DNA of 64,000 bases from Deinococcus indicus (GCF_002198095.1 NZ_NHMK01000024.1:1-64000), one strand, 5' to 3'; shown: positions 8,277-18,620, counted from the stretch's first letter. Notes: generated from the letters alone by a model not told the origin. Numbers and translations are program-made.

Positions 8277-9941
8277 TTATGATTGCTGCCGTGGTGCATA
8301 GGAATAGCCATTGTAACCTTGCTGACTGGCCGCTACTTTATTGATGACGACACCCAGCATATTGAGATTATTCTGCCTAGCGCGGCTGATGGCGGCAGCT
8401 GCTGCTGGTAGTGGCGTCTTGTTCGCTTCGACGACCATGACAACGCCGTCGACGTATTTGCCGATGACAAGACCGTCCGCAAGTGCGAGCAGCGGTGCCG
8501 TATCAATCAGAACCACGTCGTAATGGTCCTTCCAGAGTGTCAGGGCAGCACTCAGGTTCGCGCGGTTCAGCAGTTGCAGTGAGCCCGTAATACCGGGGCC
8601 GGCTGGAAGCACGTCTACATTGTCCTCAGCACGGAGAACCTGCACGTTCTGAGGGTCCATCAGGGCGTCCTGGGTGTTGCGCCCACCACCTTCACCGATC
8701 AGCTGCACCCAGTTGGTAGCCTGGTCGTACTTCTTCCAGACTTCTCCCTGCGTGCCGCGGCGCAGGTCAAGGTCAACGATCAGGACGCGCTGGTCACTGC
8801 TGGCGAATCCATCGGCCAGTGTTGCCGTGAGGCTGCTTTTTCCCTCTTCGGGGGCGGTGCTGGTGATCATGATGACCGGGTGCCTGATGTGACTGACAGT
8901 GCCCAGCAGGTTGACGCGGAGAAAGCCGACGGATTCGTACAGGCCGGCGCTGCGGCCTGCACGGACGATGCCTGAGAGCAGGACGTCCCGTTTGCGAATC
9001 CTGGGGACAGAGGCCAGAACTGGAAGTCCAAGATTCAGAACGTCATCTTCTGAGCGGACTGTCCGGTCCAGAAGGGTCCGGAGTACCGAGTACAGGACGC
9101 CCAGCAGCAGCGCGAGGGCGGTGGTGATCAGGGCGTTCCTGAGAGGCCTTGGTGATACGGGTGCGCCTGGTTGAACGGCAGACGTGAGTGGACTGAGAAC
9201 CCCGGTAATGGAATCCTGAAGAAGACTGATCTGGATGAGGTTGCTCTGGATACTGGCCTGCCGATTGCTCAGCACTTGACGTTCCTGCCCCGAGGAGCCT
9301 TGCAGCTGTTGCTCAACCTGGGTCAGCTGAGCCTCGAACCCGGCCTGTGCCCGACGGAGTCCTTCGCGTGCTCGACTTCTGTCCCAGTCAAGCAGTGCCT
9401 GACTGATGAGATCGGCCAGTACTTGGGCTGCCTGTGGCGTACGGGCGCGGGCCTTAAAGGTATAGGTGCCGTTGCCACCACTGTAGGCTTGCACGTTGGA
9501 CGCCAGCGTGATTGTGCGCATGCTCTGTAGGCGCAGGTCTTCTTGAAGGGTAGCCACGAGGCGGGAACGTTCGGGTTCCTGCACGGCGCTTGAGGCCTGG
9601 AGCTGTTTGACCACCTCTCCGAGGACGAGTGGGCTGACCATGACCTGCTCAATCACGCCGTCTGGCAGTGGAGCTGCGCGGCCCAAGCCATTCAGGAGGT
9701 TCCCTGTTTCCTGCGATTGAGTGTTGGTGGAAAGCACGCTGGCGCTCGCCTCGAAAATGCTGGGTTGTGAGCGCGACCATAAGTAGGCTCCGGTGCCGAG
9801 CAAGAGGCTGCTCAGCACAATGACAGGCAGTCGGCGTTTTACGCCCTGCCACACCAAGCCCAAGTCAATCTCATCCTCTTCAGGGTTTTCGCGTTTCTGC
9901 GGCGCTTTGTAGCGCGATTCGTCGTAGGTATCAGGCATCAC
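8277..9941 (-). CDS. Polysaccharide co-polymerase / BY-type tyrosine kinase (Wzz-Wzc-like)
   Basis: 554 residues. Cytoplasmic acidic N-terminus, first membrane helix at about 38-55, an extracytoplasmic region with coiled-coil character (about 180-240), second membrane helix at about 268-288, then a P-loop kinase domain: Walker A APEEGKSS (363-370), Walker A' VLIVDLDLRRG (386-396) and Walker B VVLIDTAPLL (about 476-485). The tail has a small tyrosine cluster (Y543, Y546, Y548), as in autophosphorylating bacterial tyrosine kinases. Such proteins set chain length and control export; phosphorylation of the tail drives assembly cycles. It is GC-rich and first in the locus, which marks it as the conserved, probably native end. 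A GTG (9941) and an ATG (9938) are adjacent; a TATAGT box at 9950-9955 lies 8 bases before the GTG, which suggests a leaderless transcript. Confidence 0.9.
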   Translation of the reverse strand: MMPDTYDESRYKAPQKRENPEEDEIDLGLVWQGVKRRLPVIVLSSLLLGTGAYLWSRSQPSIFEASASVLSTNTQSQETGNLLNGLGRAAPLPDGVIEQVMVSPLVLGEVVKQLQASSAVQEPERSRLVATLQEDLRLQSMRTITLASNVQAYSGGNGTYTFKARARTPQAAQVLADLISQALLDWDRSRAREGLRRAQAGFEAQLTQVEQQLQGSSGQERQVLSNRQASIQSNLIQISLLQDSITGVLSPLTSAVQPGAPVSPRPLRNALITTALALLLGVLYSVLRTLLDRTVRSEDDVLNLGLPVLASVPRIRKRDVLLSGIVRAGRSAGLYESVGFLRVNLLGTVSHIRHPVIMITSTAPEEGKSSLTATLADGFASSDQRVLIVDLDLRRGTQGEVWKKYDQATNWVQLIGEGGGRNTQDALMDPQNVQVLRAEDNVDVLPAGPGITGSLQLLNRANLSAALTLWKDHYDVVLIDTAPLLALADGLVIGKYVDGVVMVVEANKTPLPAAAAAISRARQNNLNMLGVVINKVAASQQGYNGYSYAPRQQS

Positions 9942-9949
9942 GTGTAGTC

Positions 9950-9955
9950 ACTATA
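9950..9955 (-). promoter_or_regulatory. -10 box (TATAGT) of the polysaccharide locus
   Basis: On the minus strand TATAGT ends 8 bases before the GTG of the tyrosine kinase gene, so transcription should begin at or next to the start codon. It is the only clear promoter for the seven-gene locus; the rest are packed with short gaps or overlaps. No convincing -35 box is seen. Confidence 0.55.
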
Positions 9956-10107
9956 AAGGGATGTGGATGAGCAGTAGTGGCCTGCTTTTCCTGGGTGGAG
10001 CAGTCAGGTGATTCAAAATGTTGGTGGACTCGGTTTAGCTGCGAATAATGGGCCTGCGCGACCTGGGCCTGAGGCGACGATTATTTCCGGCAAGCATAAC
10101 AATCAGA

Positions 10108-10135
10108 AACGCCCCTGCTTTCGCAGAGGCGTTTG
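10108..10135 (-). terminator. Hairpin downstream of tRNA-Glu
   Basis: The arms AAACGCC (10108-10114) and GGCGTTT (10129-10135), with further inner pairing CTGC/GCAG, form a stable stem just past the 3' end of the minus-strand tRNA gene. The following T run is weak. Confidence 0.6.
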
Positions 10136-10140
10136 CTGTG

Positions 10141-10227
<87 letters not shown>

Positions 10228-10290
10228 TTGTCGTTGGCTTGCGCCTTCGCTTCCTGCCTTTCAAGGGGCGCCGTTTCCGGCACGCACAGA

Positions 10291-10319
10291 AAGATACAGG
10301 GTTGGCGTGAATTCGTCAA
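10291..10319 (-). promoter_or_regulatory. Promoter of tRNA-Glu (TTGACG - 17 bp - TATCTT)
   Basis: On the minus strand TTGACG (10314-10319) and TATCTT (10291-10296) are separated by exactly 17 bases, a near-consensus housekeeping sigma-factor promoter. The predicted start is about 69 bases before the mature tRNA 5' end, leaving a leader for RNase P to remove. Confidence 0.75.
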
Positions 10320-10340
10320 GGGGTGTGTGCGGTGCATGCG

Positions 10341-10375
10341 AAAGGCGGGGCGGACCTCGCTGGTCACGCCCCGCC
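10341..10375 (-). terminator. Intrinsic terminator after lpdA
   Basis: The minus strand has a perfect 9-bp stem (10344-10352 with 10367-10375) with a 14-base loop, followed by a short T run. It lies 14 bases past the lpdA stop. Confidence 0.75.
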
Positions 10376-10388
10376 CGGAGTGTGGTTT

Positions 10389-11795
10389 TTACATGTGCAG
10401 CGCGCGTTTATCGGTGGCCAGGGCGGCTTCCTTGACGACTTCGCTGAGGGTGGGGTGGGCGTGGACGGTACGGGCGAGGTCCTCGCTGCTGCCGCCGAAC
10501 TCCATGATCGCGACGACCTCGCCGATCAGTTCGCTGACACCGCCGCCGATCATGTGCACGCCCAGCAGCTTGTCGGTCTGTGCGTCGGCGATGATCTTCA
10601 CGAAGCCGCGCGTGTCGCCGTGACCGAGGGCGCGGCCGTTCGCGCTGAACGGGAACTGCCCGGTCTTGATGTTCAGGCCCCTGTCTTTTGCCTGTTTCTC
10701 GGTCAGGCCGGCCCAGGCGATCTCGGGGCTGGTGTAGATCACCCAGGGGATCACGTCGTAGTTCACGTGCCCGGCCTGCCCGGCCAGCATCTCGGCGAGG
10801 GCCACGCCCTCCTCCTCGGCCTTGTGGGCCAGCATGGCGCCGCCGATCACGTCGCCGATGGCGTACACATTCTGGAGGTTGGTGCGGTAGTGGTGGTCCA
10901 CCTTCACGAAGCCGCGCTCGTCCAGCGCCAGACCCACCGCGTCGGCCCCGAGGCCCTGGGTGTGCGGCACGCGGCCGATGGACACGATCAGCTTGTCGAA
11001 GCGCGCCGTGACTTCCTTGTCCTGCTCGGTGTAGGTGACGCTCACGCCGCTGTCGTCCTGCTCGACGGCGGTGATGTTCACGCCGAAATGGAAGTCCAGA
11101 CCCTGCTTCTTGAAGAGCTTCAGGCCCTCCTTGGCGATCGCGTCGTCGGCGGCCATCAGGAAGCCGGGCATGGCTTCCAGCACCGTCACGTCGGCCCCCA
11201 GGCGGCGCCAGACGCTGCCGAGTTCCAGGCCGATGACGCCCGCGCCGATCACGCCGAGTTTCTCCGGGACGGCCGTGAACTCCAGCGCGCCGCTGTTCTC
11301 CACGATGTGCCCACCGAAGGGTGCCAGGGGCAGCGCGCGCGGGCTGCTGCCGGTCGCGACGATCACGCGCGCGGCGCGGACCTCGGTGCCGGCGGCGTCC
11401 ACGATCCAGCCGTCACCGTCCGCACGGACCAGTCGGCCCAGCCCGAAGAACGACGTGATCTTGTTCTTCTTGAACAGGTACGCCACGCCGCCCGTCAGTT
11501 TGTCCACCACGCCGTTCTTGCGGCCCAGCATCTTCGCGATGTCCAGGGACGCGCCCTGCACGTTGATGCCGTGCTCGGCGAAGTCATGCTGCATGACCTC
11601 GAACTTCTCGCTGCTGTCCAGCATCGCCTTGCTGGGAATGCAGCCCACGTTCAGGCAGGTGCCCCCCAGGCTGGCCTTGCCGTTCCGCTCGAAGGCGTCC
11701 ACGCAGGCCGTCTTGAAGCCCAGCTGAGCCGCACGAATGGCCGCCACGTAACCCGCGGGGCCGCCACCAATCACCAGTACGTCGAAAGAATCCAT
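10389..11795 (-). CDS. lpdA: Dihydrolipoyl dehydrogenase (E3 of 2-oxoacid dehydrogenase complexes)
   Basis: 468 residues from the ATG at 11795; an in-frame upstream extension of 15 residues is rejected because family members begin directly with the FAD-binding strand. Seen: FAD motif VIGGGPAGY at the N-terminus, the redox disulfide in [13 protein letters not shown] (C47 and C52), an NAD-binding Rossmann motif [13 protein letters not shown], and the C-terminal HAHPTLSE with the catalytic His. The flavoprotein reoxidises dihydrolipoamide of pyruvate and 2-oxoglutarate dehydrogenase (and possibly the glycine cleavage system), making NADH. No E1/E2 genes are adjacent. Length and motifs are standard. 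Confidence 0.96.
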   Translation of the reverse strand: MDSFDVLVIGGGPAGYVAAIRAAQLGFKTACVDAFERNGKASLGGTCLNVGCIPSKAMLDSSEKFEVMQHDFAEHGINVQGASLDIAKMLGRKNGVVDKLTGGVAYLFKKNKITSFFGLGRLVRADGDGWIVDAAGTEVRAARVIVATGSSPRALPLAPFGGHIVENSGALEFTAVPEKLGVIGAGVIGLELGSVWRRLGADVTVLEAMPGFLMAADDAIAKEGLKLFKKQGLDFHFGVNITAVEQDDSGVSVTYTEQDKEVTARFDKLIVSIGRVPHTQGLGADAVGLALDERGFVKVDHHYRTNLQNVYAIGDVIGGAMLAHKAEEEGVALAEMLAGQAGHVNYDVIPWVIYTSPEIAWAGLTEKQAKDRGLNIKTGQFPFSANGRALGHGDTRGFVKIIADAQTDKLLGVHMIGGGVSELIGEVVAIMEFGGSSEDLARTVHAHPTLSEVVKEAALATDKRALHM

Positions 11796-11868
11796 AGCGC
11801 TTCGCAGCGTACCACCCGCCCGAAACGCCCAGCGTGACACGTTCCCCGCTCAGGGACAGAAGGGGGGA

Positions 11869-11951
11869 GATGGTGAACGGTTGATGGTTGATGGAAGCTC
11901 CGGCACGAGCCTGAGCGAAAGCTGGTCTATCAACGATCGACCATCACCCAT
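11869..11951. repeat. Heptamer hairpin repeat, copy 1
   Basis: GGTTGATGGTTGATGG at the left and CTATCAACGATCGACCATCACC at the right form imperfect inverted arms around a short spacer. It lies between the response-regulator stop and the lpdA start. Related sequence occurs at 15865, 35766 and 40462. Confidence 0.7.
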
Positions 11952-11953
11952 CC

Positions 11954-12624
<671 letters not shown>

Positions 12625-12628
<4 letters not shown>

Positions 12629-14244
12629 TCTTCGGCCTCGGGGAGGGGCACGTCCAGTGTGAAGCGCGTCCAGTCCCGCCCGTCTGCCCGCACGCGGTCG
12701 TGGGTGAGGGCCGCGCCGAGTGCCTGCGCGCGGTCTGACACCAGCGCCAGCCCCACGCCGCGCCCCGCGCCCCTGCTGCTCACGCCGCGCGCGGTCAGGG
12801 TGTCCGCCAGCGCCGGGAGCACGCCGGGACCCGTGTCGCGCACCTCCAGCATCAGGCCTTCCGGGTCGGTGGCGATCAGCACGCGCACCTCGGCGTCCGG
12901 CGTGCCGCTCGCCGCCTCCAGGGCGTTCTCGATCAGGTTCCCCGCCGCAAGTTCCAGCCCGTCCAGCACGCCGGGTGGCAGCGTGCCCGGCAGGGCCGAC
13001 AGCGGGTCGAGGGTGAGGGTCACGCCCCGTTCAGCCGCGCGGTCGAACTTGCCCAGCAGCAGCGCCGAGAGCCGCACGTGCCGCAGCGCCCCCACCGCCT
13101 GCAGGTGCGCCTCGTGCCGCGCCGACTGCGCGTGGATGAGGGCCAGGGCCTCGCGCGTCTCGCCCAGGTGCAGCAGGCCCGCCAGGGTGTGCAGGCGGTT
13201 CGTGAACTCGTGCGTCTGCGCCCGCAGCAGCTCGGCGTAACGCTGCGACTGGGTCAGCTCGTCCGCCAGGGCCCGCACCCGCGCCAGATCCCGCAGCGTG
13301 ACCACCACGGCGCCCTCGCCGGCCTCCTGCGCGGCCAGCAGCACCGGTCGGCCCGCGACCTCCGCCGTGACCGGCCCCGCCCCCGGCACGGGCAGCGGGA
13401 GGCCCGGCGGCCACGGCAGCGGCAGCGCGGCGTCCGGGGTGCCCAGCAGCGCGCGGGCCTGGGGGTTCATGACGAACACCTGCCCCGCGCGGGCCACCAG
13501 TACCCCTTCCTCCAGGGTGTTCAGCACCGCCCGGTACTGCCGCAGGCCCCCGGCGATCTGCTCGGGTTCCAGGCCCAGCATCTCGGTCTTCACGCGCCGC
13601 GCCACACCCAGCGCCAGGGCGAGGGCCAGCCCCAGCGCCAGCAGGTACCAGGGCAGGCCCGCGCGCAGCACGTCCAGGAACACGTCCCGCAGCCGGGGCA
13701 GCAGGAAGCCCACGCTCGCCAGCCCCAGCACCCGCCCCGCGCCGTCCACGACCGGCACCTTCGACCGCACCGAGCGGCCCAGCGTGCCCTGCACCGTCTC
13801 CGTGACGCTCCGGCCCCGCAGGAACGCCGTGAAGTCCCCGCCCTGCATGCGCTGCCCCACCTGCGCCGGGTTCGGGTGCGTCAGGCGCCGCGCATTCCGG
13901 TCCGTGACCACCACGTAATCCGCGCCCAGCTGATCGCGGTAACGGTTCATCAGGGCGTTCAGGTTCGCCCGCTCGGCCGCGTTCCCCGACAGGGCTGACA
14001 CCACCGGCGGGAGGGCCGCCACCAGCCGCGACTCGCGCAGCGACCGTTCCGCGAACGACCGGTGAATCCCGCCCGACACGCCCTGACTGACCAGACCCGC
14101 CACCGGCAGGCCCAGCAGCAGGAACGCGCCCAGAGTCGTCAGGAACAGCCTGGGGCCCACCCGCAGCAGGCGCGGCGTGTGCGGCAGCGCCACCTCACGC
14201 GCCAGCGGCGGCACGCGGGACGGAAGGGGCAGGCGGGGCGGCAC
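12625..14244 (-). CDS. Sensor histidine kinase, CitA/DcuS family
   Basis: About 539 residues from the GTG at 14244. The frame stays open far upstream, but TACACT at 14254-14259 ends 9 bases before this GTG and would make a leaderless transcript. Layout: N-terminal membrane helix ([20 protein letters not shown]), an extracytoplasmic sensor domain with [14 protein letters not shown] and HPNPAQVGQ (the Cache/PAS-like pattern of DcuS and CitA), a second membrane helix ([18 protein letters not shown]), a cytoplasmic PAS-like region, the H-box [14 protein letters not shown] typical of this family, and an ATPase domain with [16 protein letters not shown] and GRGVGLALV. It probably senses C4-dicarboxylates or citrate. 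The true start could be another nearby codon. Confidence 0.85.
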
Positions 14245-14534
14245 GGTGGACGCAGTGTAGGGCCCCGCCCGCTCCCGGCCCTTGTGTTCACCGCATGTAC
14301 GAATCCCCGGCCCGCCCGCCCCGGCCCTGCGCGTCCACTGGGACGGCGCGCAGCCCCGCCCGCCCCGGTGACCAGCCCGCCCCGCCGGGGACCGGCGTCC
14401 CCCTGCGCGGGCATGCTGGGCGGCACCACACTTCCGCCCCGACCTGCACCCGCGCAGGCCAACCCCACACCTCACGGCGCGCCCCGGCCCGCGCGCCCCC
14501 ACCCGCGTCCCCGTGACGCACCGGAGGACCCCCC
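14245..14534. other. Divergent control region between sensor kinase and dctA
   Basis: 290 bases, very GC-rich. It holds the TACACT -10 box for the kinase (14254-14259, minus) and the strong ribosome-binding site GGAGG before dctA. The binding site of the response regulator is expected here; I see no clear direct repeat that I would assign to it. Confidence 0.5.
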
Positions 14535-15863
14535 ATGCCCAAGATGTTCCGCAGCCTCTACGTGCAGGTGCTGACCGCCATCGTCGTCGGCGTGCTCGTC
14601 GGCCACTTCTTCCCCACCGTCGGCGAAGCGCTCAAGCCCCTCGGGGACGGCTTCATCAAACTGATCAAGGTCGTCATCGGCCCGATCATCTTCTGCACGG
14701 TCGTCAGCGGCGTCGCCAGCATGCGCGACACGAAGAAGATCGGCCGGGTCGGCGGCAAGGCCCTGCTGTACTTCGAGGTCGTCACCACCGCCGCCCTGCT
14801 GATCGGGCTGGTCGTCGTGAACCTCGTCGGCCCCGGACGCGGCATGAACATCAACCCCGCCACCCTCGACACCAGCGCCATCACCAAGTACACCGACGCC
14901 GCCAGCGAGCAGACCGTCGCGGACTTCATCCTGCACGTCATTCCCACCACCTTCGTCAGCGCCTTCACCGAGGGTGACCTGCTGCAGGTGCTGCTCATCG
15001 CGCTGCTCAGCGGCTTCGCCCTGATCCGCATGGGCGACCTGGGCCAGCGCATCCTGAAAGGCATCGACGCCGTCAGCGTCATGGTGTTCCAGATCCTGGG
15101 CTTCATCATGAAACTCGCCCCGATCGGCGCGTTCGGCGCGATGGCCTTCACCATCGGCAAGTACGGCGTCGGCAGCCTCCAGCAGCTCGCGTACCTGATG
15201 GGTACCTTCTACGTCACCTGCGCCCTGTTCGTGTTCGTCCTGCTGAACGTCATCGCCAAACTGGCCGGATTCAGCCTCTGGAAGTTCCTGCGCTACATCC
15301 GGGAAGAACTGCTGCTCGTGCTCGGCACCAGCTCCAGCGAGAGCGCCCTGCCGCGCCTGATGGCCAAACTCGAACACGCCGGAGCGAACAAGAGCGTCGT
15401 CGGGCTCGTCGTCCCCACCGGGTACTCCTTCAACCTCGACGGCACCAGCATCTACCTGACCATGGCCGCCGTGTTCATCGCCCAGGCCACCAACACCAAC
15501 CTGAGCTTCGCGCAGGAAGTCGCGCTGCTGGGCATCCTCCTGCTCACCAGCAAGGGCGCAGCCGGCGTCACCGGTAGCGGCTTCGTCGTCCTCGCGGGCA
15601 CCCTCGCCGCCCTGGGCACCGTGCCCGTCGCGGGCCTCGCCCTGATCCTCGGCATCGACCGCTTCATGAGCGAAGGGCGCGCCATCACCAACATCATCGG
15701 CAACGGCGTCGCCACCCTCGTCGTCGCCCGCAGCGAGAAGGCACTCGACATGAACCGCCTCACCCGCGTCCTCAACGGCGAACAACTCCCCCCCGCCACC
15801 GCCGACGTGCAGGCCGAAGAACACGGCGAAGGGCGCAAGCTGGGGAGCGCACAACCGGCGTAG
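14535..15863 (+). CDS. dctA: C4-dicarboxylate/proton (or sodium) symporter
   Basis: 442 residues of the dicarboxylate/amino acid:cation symporter family. Recognised by the N-terminal [20 protein letters not shown], by [20 protein letters not shown], by the serine-rich re-entrant loop [11 protein letters not shown], and by [16 protein letters not shown], which forms the substrate site. Eight membrane helices plus two hairpin loops are expected. It takes up succinate, fumarate and malate. GGAGG lies 8 bases before the ATG. It is divergent from the CitA/DcuS-type two-component system, the common arrangement for dicarboxylate control. It is followed by a heptamer hairpin that separates it from the convergent psuG. 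Confidence 0.95.
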   Translation: MPKMFRSLYVQVLTAIVVGVLVGHFFPTVGEALKPLGDGFIKLIKVVIGPIIFCTVVSGVASMRDTKKIGRVGGKALLYFEVVTTAALLIGLVVVNLVGPGRGMNINPATLDTSAITKYTDAASEQTVADFILHVIPTTFVSAFTEGDLLQVLLIALLSGFALIRMGDLGQRILKGIDAVSVMVFQILGFIMKLAPIGAFGAMAFTIGKYGVGSLQQLAYLMGTFYVTCALFVFVLLNVIAKLAGFSLWKFLRYIREELLLVLGTSSSESALPRLMAKLEHAGANKSVVGLVVPTGYSFNLDGTSIYLTMAAVFIAQATNTNLSFAQEVALLGILLLTSKGAAGVTGSGFVVLAGTLAALGTVPVAGLALILGIDRFMSEGRAITNIIGNGVATLVVARSEKALDMNRLTRVLNGEQLPPATADVQAEEHGEGRKLGSAQPA

Positions 15864-15864
15864 A

Positions 15865-15941
15865 GTTGATAGTGAAAAGTTGATGGTTGATGGAGTGGGG
15901 AACGCCCCGTCCATCAACCATCAACTTTCAACCATTAACCC
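15865..15941. repeat. Heptamer hairpin repeat, copy 2 (possible bidirectional terminator)
   Basis: AGTTGATGGTTGATGG (left) and CCATCAACCATCAACT (right) are perfect inverted arms around an inner GGGG/CCCC stem, so the RNA of either strand forms a long hairpin. It fills the gap between the convergent dctA and psuG genes, where it could stop transcription in both directions; a U tract is lacking. Confidence 0.8.
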
Positions 15942-16873
15942 AGCTGTGCGTACGCGACGGCCACCTGCGCGGCCACCATCGCGTTGTGGCGCACCAGGGC
16001 GATGTTCGCGGCGAGGCTGCGGCCGCCGGTGATCTCGACCATGCGGCCCAGCAGGTACGGGGTGGTGTCCTTGCCGGTCAGGCCCAGGGCGTCCATGTCG
16101 CGCAGCGCCTGCTCGATCTGCGGGGTGATCTGTTCGGCGGGAATCTCGGCGTCAGCGGGGATGGGGTTGGCGAGCATCACGCCGCCCGACACGCCCAGAT
16201 CCCACTTCGCCTTCAGCACCCGCGCGGCCTCGTCGGGCGTGGCGACCGTCAGGGGCGCCCTGAAGCCACTCTGGCGGGAGTAGAACGCCGGGAACTCCTC
16301 GCTGCCCAGCGTCAGGGCCGGAATGCCGTGCGTTTCCAGGACCTCCAGCGTCAGGCCGATGTCCAGGATGCTTTTGACGCCCGCGCTGACCACGCACACG
16401 TCCGTCTGCGCCAGTTCCAGCAGGTCCGCGCTGACGTCCATGCTGCGCTCGGCGCCCCGGTGCACGCCGCCCGTGCCGCCCGTGGCGAACACACGGATGC
16501 CCGCCAGCGCCGCCACGCGCATGGTGCTCGCCACGGTCGTCGCGCCGTGCCTGCCCAGCGCCACCGTCACCGGCAGGTCGCGGGTGCTGATCTTCTCGAC
16601 GCCCTTGTCGGTTGCCAGCAGGTGCAGTTCGTCGGGCGTGAGGCCCACCTTCAGGCGGCCGCCCAGCACCGCGATGGTCGCGGGCACCGCGCCGTGCGCG
16701 CGCACGACGTCCTCCACGCCGCGCGCCATCTCCACGTTCTGCGGGAACGGCATGCCGTGGCTGATGATCGTGCTCTCCAGCGCCACCACCGCGCGGCCCT
16801 CGGCCAGGGCGGCAGCGACTTCGGGGTGAATGTCCAGGTAGGCGGCAACGGTCGGGTTGATGTCGTGAGTCAT
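15935..16873 (-). CDS. psuG: Pseudouridine-5'-phosphate glycosidase
   Basis: 312 residues, normal for the family. Signature segments: ALESTIISHGMPFPQN near the N-terminus, PATIAVLGGRLKVGL, KISTRDLP (catalytic Lys region), FATGGTGGVHRGAE, and VVSAGVKSILDI. The enzyme splits the C-C glycosidic bond of pseudouridine 5'-phosphate to uracil and ribose 5-phosphate, using a Lys Schiff base and Mn2+. It lies 73 bases downstream of psuK on the same strand, so kinase and lyase form an operon for recycling pseudouridine from RNA. GAGG precedes the ATG. Confidence 0.95.
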   Translation of the reverse strand: MTHDINPTVAAYLDIHPEVAAALAEGRAVVALESTIISHGMPFPQNVEMARGVEDVVRAHGAVPATIAVLGGRLKVGLTPDELHLLATDKGVEKISTRDLPVTVALGRHGATTVASTMRVAALAGIRVFATGGTGGVHRGAERSMDVSADLLELAQTDVCVVSAGVKSILDIGLTLEVLETHGIPALTLGSEEFPAFYSRQSGFRAPLTVATPDEAARVLKAKWDLGVSGGVMLANPIPADAEIPAEQITPQIEQALRDMDALGLTGKDTTPYLLGRMVEITGGRSLAANIALVRHNAMVAAQVAVAYAQLG

Positions 16874-16946
16874 GGGAAACCTCGAAAGGGCAGTCAGCCC
16901 GGAATGATGAGTGATGAGAGGGTGAAACGGAGTAGGGATGGTGCGG

Positions 16947-18077
16947 CTAACCGGTCGTGGCAGCCCCCGTCAGGCGCGCCTGGATGGCCGCCGGGGTGAG
17001 GGTGGGGGAGACCGCGTGGTCGCTCTCGACGGTGATCGCCGCCGCCGCGTGCCCGTGCCGCGCCGCCTCAGCGGGGGGCAGGCCCGATGCGAGCCCTGCG
17101 AGGAACGCCGCGAGCATCGCATCGCCCGCGCCGGTCACGTCCCGCACCTCGGCAGGCAGGGCGGGCAGTTCCGTCACGCCTTCCGGGCCACTCAGCAGGC
17201 TGCCCGCCGCGCCCCGGCGCACCCACACCAGCCTCACCCCCTGCGCGTGCAACTCGGCCGCCGCCGCCTGCAACGCCCCCGGCTCGTCCGGCACCGCGCG
17301 GCCCAGCAGGGCGGCCAGTTCCGGCACGTTCGGCGTCACCGCCTGCGGTACCAGCCCCGCCGCCAGGGCCGGGCGCAGCCGCGCCGCCTTCGGCACGCTC
17401 ACCGGCTCGAACACCATCGCCGCACCCGCCTCGGCCGCCAGGGACAGCAGATGCGCCAGCGACGCCTCCGGCAGGTTCCCGTCCGCCACCACCCACGCCG
17501 CACCCCGCAGCACCCCACGCCGCTCCTGCAACGCCGCCGGAGTCAGGGCCTCCACCGCCGCCATCGCCGCCACCGCCACCAGCAGCTCCCCACTCGCATC
17601 CAGCACCGCCGTGTACGTACCCGTCGAGACCTCAGGCGCGCGCAGCACCGCCCGCACATCCACGCCCGCCGCCTCCGTCTCCCGCAGCAGCCAGTCGCCC
17701 AGCGCGTCCCGGCCCACCACACTCACCAGCGACGCCGGCACGCCCAGCCGCGCCAGATTCTCCGCGACATTCCGCGCCACGCCCCCCGGCGCCTGCGCCG
17801 ACACGCCCGGATTGCTCGTCCCCGGCACCGCCGCCTGAATCGTGCGCGCCTTCACGTCCACGTTCGCGCCGCCCACCACCACCACACGGCCCGGCCCGCC
17901 CGCCTCGGGCAGCAGGTAACCCCGGCCCAGCAGCGCACCCTTCTTCACCAGATTGCTCACGTGCACATTCACGGACGCCCGCGTGGACCCCAGACGGCGC
18001 GCCAGTTCCTCCGGCGTGGCCAGGGGCGTCTCGCGGATCAGGGCGAGGAGGGCGGATTCGGTGTCGGTCAGGGGCAT
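16947..18077 (-). CDS. psuK: Pseudouridine kinase (PfkB family) with N-terminal winged helix
   Basis: 376 residues from the ATG at 18077; the frame continues upstream through repeat DNA but carries no domain there. Residues 1-60 form a winged helix-turn-helix (SALLALIRETPLATPEELAR, RASVNVHVSNLVKKG). Then a PfkB sugar-kinase domain: GGANVDVKA, a GGVARNVAENLARLG motif, and the C-terminal DVTGAGDAMLAAFLAGL with the catalytic Asp and anion hole. It phosphorylates pseudouridine, the step before PsuG. The DNA-binding domain on the kinase suggests that it may control its own operon, as proposed for some sugar kinases. Confidence 0.92.
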   Translation of the reverse strand: MPLTDTESALLALIRETPLATPEELARRLGSTRASVNVHVSNLVKKGALLGRGYLLPEAGGPGRVVVVGGANVDVKARTIQAAVPGTSNPGVSAQAPGGVARNVAENLARLGVPASLVSVVGRDALGDWLLRETEAAGVDVRAVLRAPEVSTGTYTAVLDASGELLVAVAAMAAVEALTPAALQERRGVLRGAAWVVADGNLPEASLAHLLSLAAEAGAAMVFEPVSVPKAARLRPALAAGLVPQAVTPNVPELAALLGRAVPDEPGALQAAAAELHAQGVRLVWVRRGAAGSLLSGPEGVTELPALPAEVRDVTGAGDAMLAAFLAGLASGLPPAEAARHGHAAAAITVESDHAVSPTLTPAAIQARLTGAATTG

Positions 18078-18151
18078 CTGCTTTCTATGATAAAGGCGTT
18101 TTCTGTGATTAATCAAGGTGGAGGCGGTTGGCGGTGGGTTTCTGGGTGCGG

Positions 18152-18313
18152 CCCCACCCCCCAGCCCCCTACCCCAGAGGGGCAGGGGGAGCGGTCGCTG
18201 GGCTCGGCAAGAGTTTCTACTCCTGCGGCGCGTTTGTGGTGGATGCTGACGTGTCCGGCTTCGACGCCATCCTGCCGCTCCCCTCGTAGGCCCGCGCGCT
18301 GCGCGCACGACGG
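18152..18313 (+). repeat. Modular 162-bp intergenic repeat, copy A
   Basis: It starts with CCCCACCCCCCAGCCCCCT, then a GAGGGGCAGGGGGAGC stem, an internal CGACGCCATCCT block, and ends with the palindrome GCGCGCTGCGCGCACGACGG. It shares head, tail and order with copies B (18459-18620) and C (42320-42484), but its middle is the most diverged. Confidence 0.8.
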
Positions 18314-18458
18314 CCGGTGGCAGTCTGCGGTCAGGAGATGGGTGGAACGCTACGCGCCGCTGATCGACTTTTAAAAGACCGCTTGGGCAACAGCTAAAAA
18401 GTAGAACCTGCCGAGTCACGGCAAGGTGTGGGGCCAGCCCATCGTCGTGGCAACCGAG

Positions 18459-18620
18459 CCCGTCGTGCGCGCAGCGCGCGGGGCGAACGGCGCGAAATCG
18501 GAGGATGGCGTGTGAGCCGTGGCCGTCCCCGCCCGATACCCACCGACCCCTGAGAGAAATACCTGCCCAGTGCAACGCTGCTCCCCCTGCCCCTCTGGGG
18601 TAGGGGGCTGGGGGGTGGGG
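18459..18620 (-). repeat. Modular 162-bp intergenic repeat, copy B (inverted)
   Basis: Reverse orientation relative to copy A. Read on the minus strand it has the same G-rich head hairpin, the block GCACTGGGCAGGTATTTCTC, the block GGGCGGGGACGGCCACG, CTCACACGCCATCCT, and the CGCGCGCTGCGCGCACGACGG-type tail. These internal blocks are nearly identical in copy C, 24 kb away. Confidence 0.85.

Noticed and set aside
10323..11837. Long plus-strand open frame opposite lpdA
   Set aside because: Shadow of the lpdA frame: high GC keeps the opposite strand open. The protein is His/Val/Ala-rich without domains, while lpdA has full motifs.
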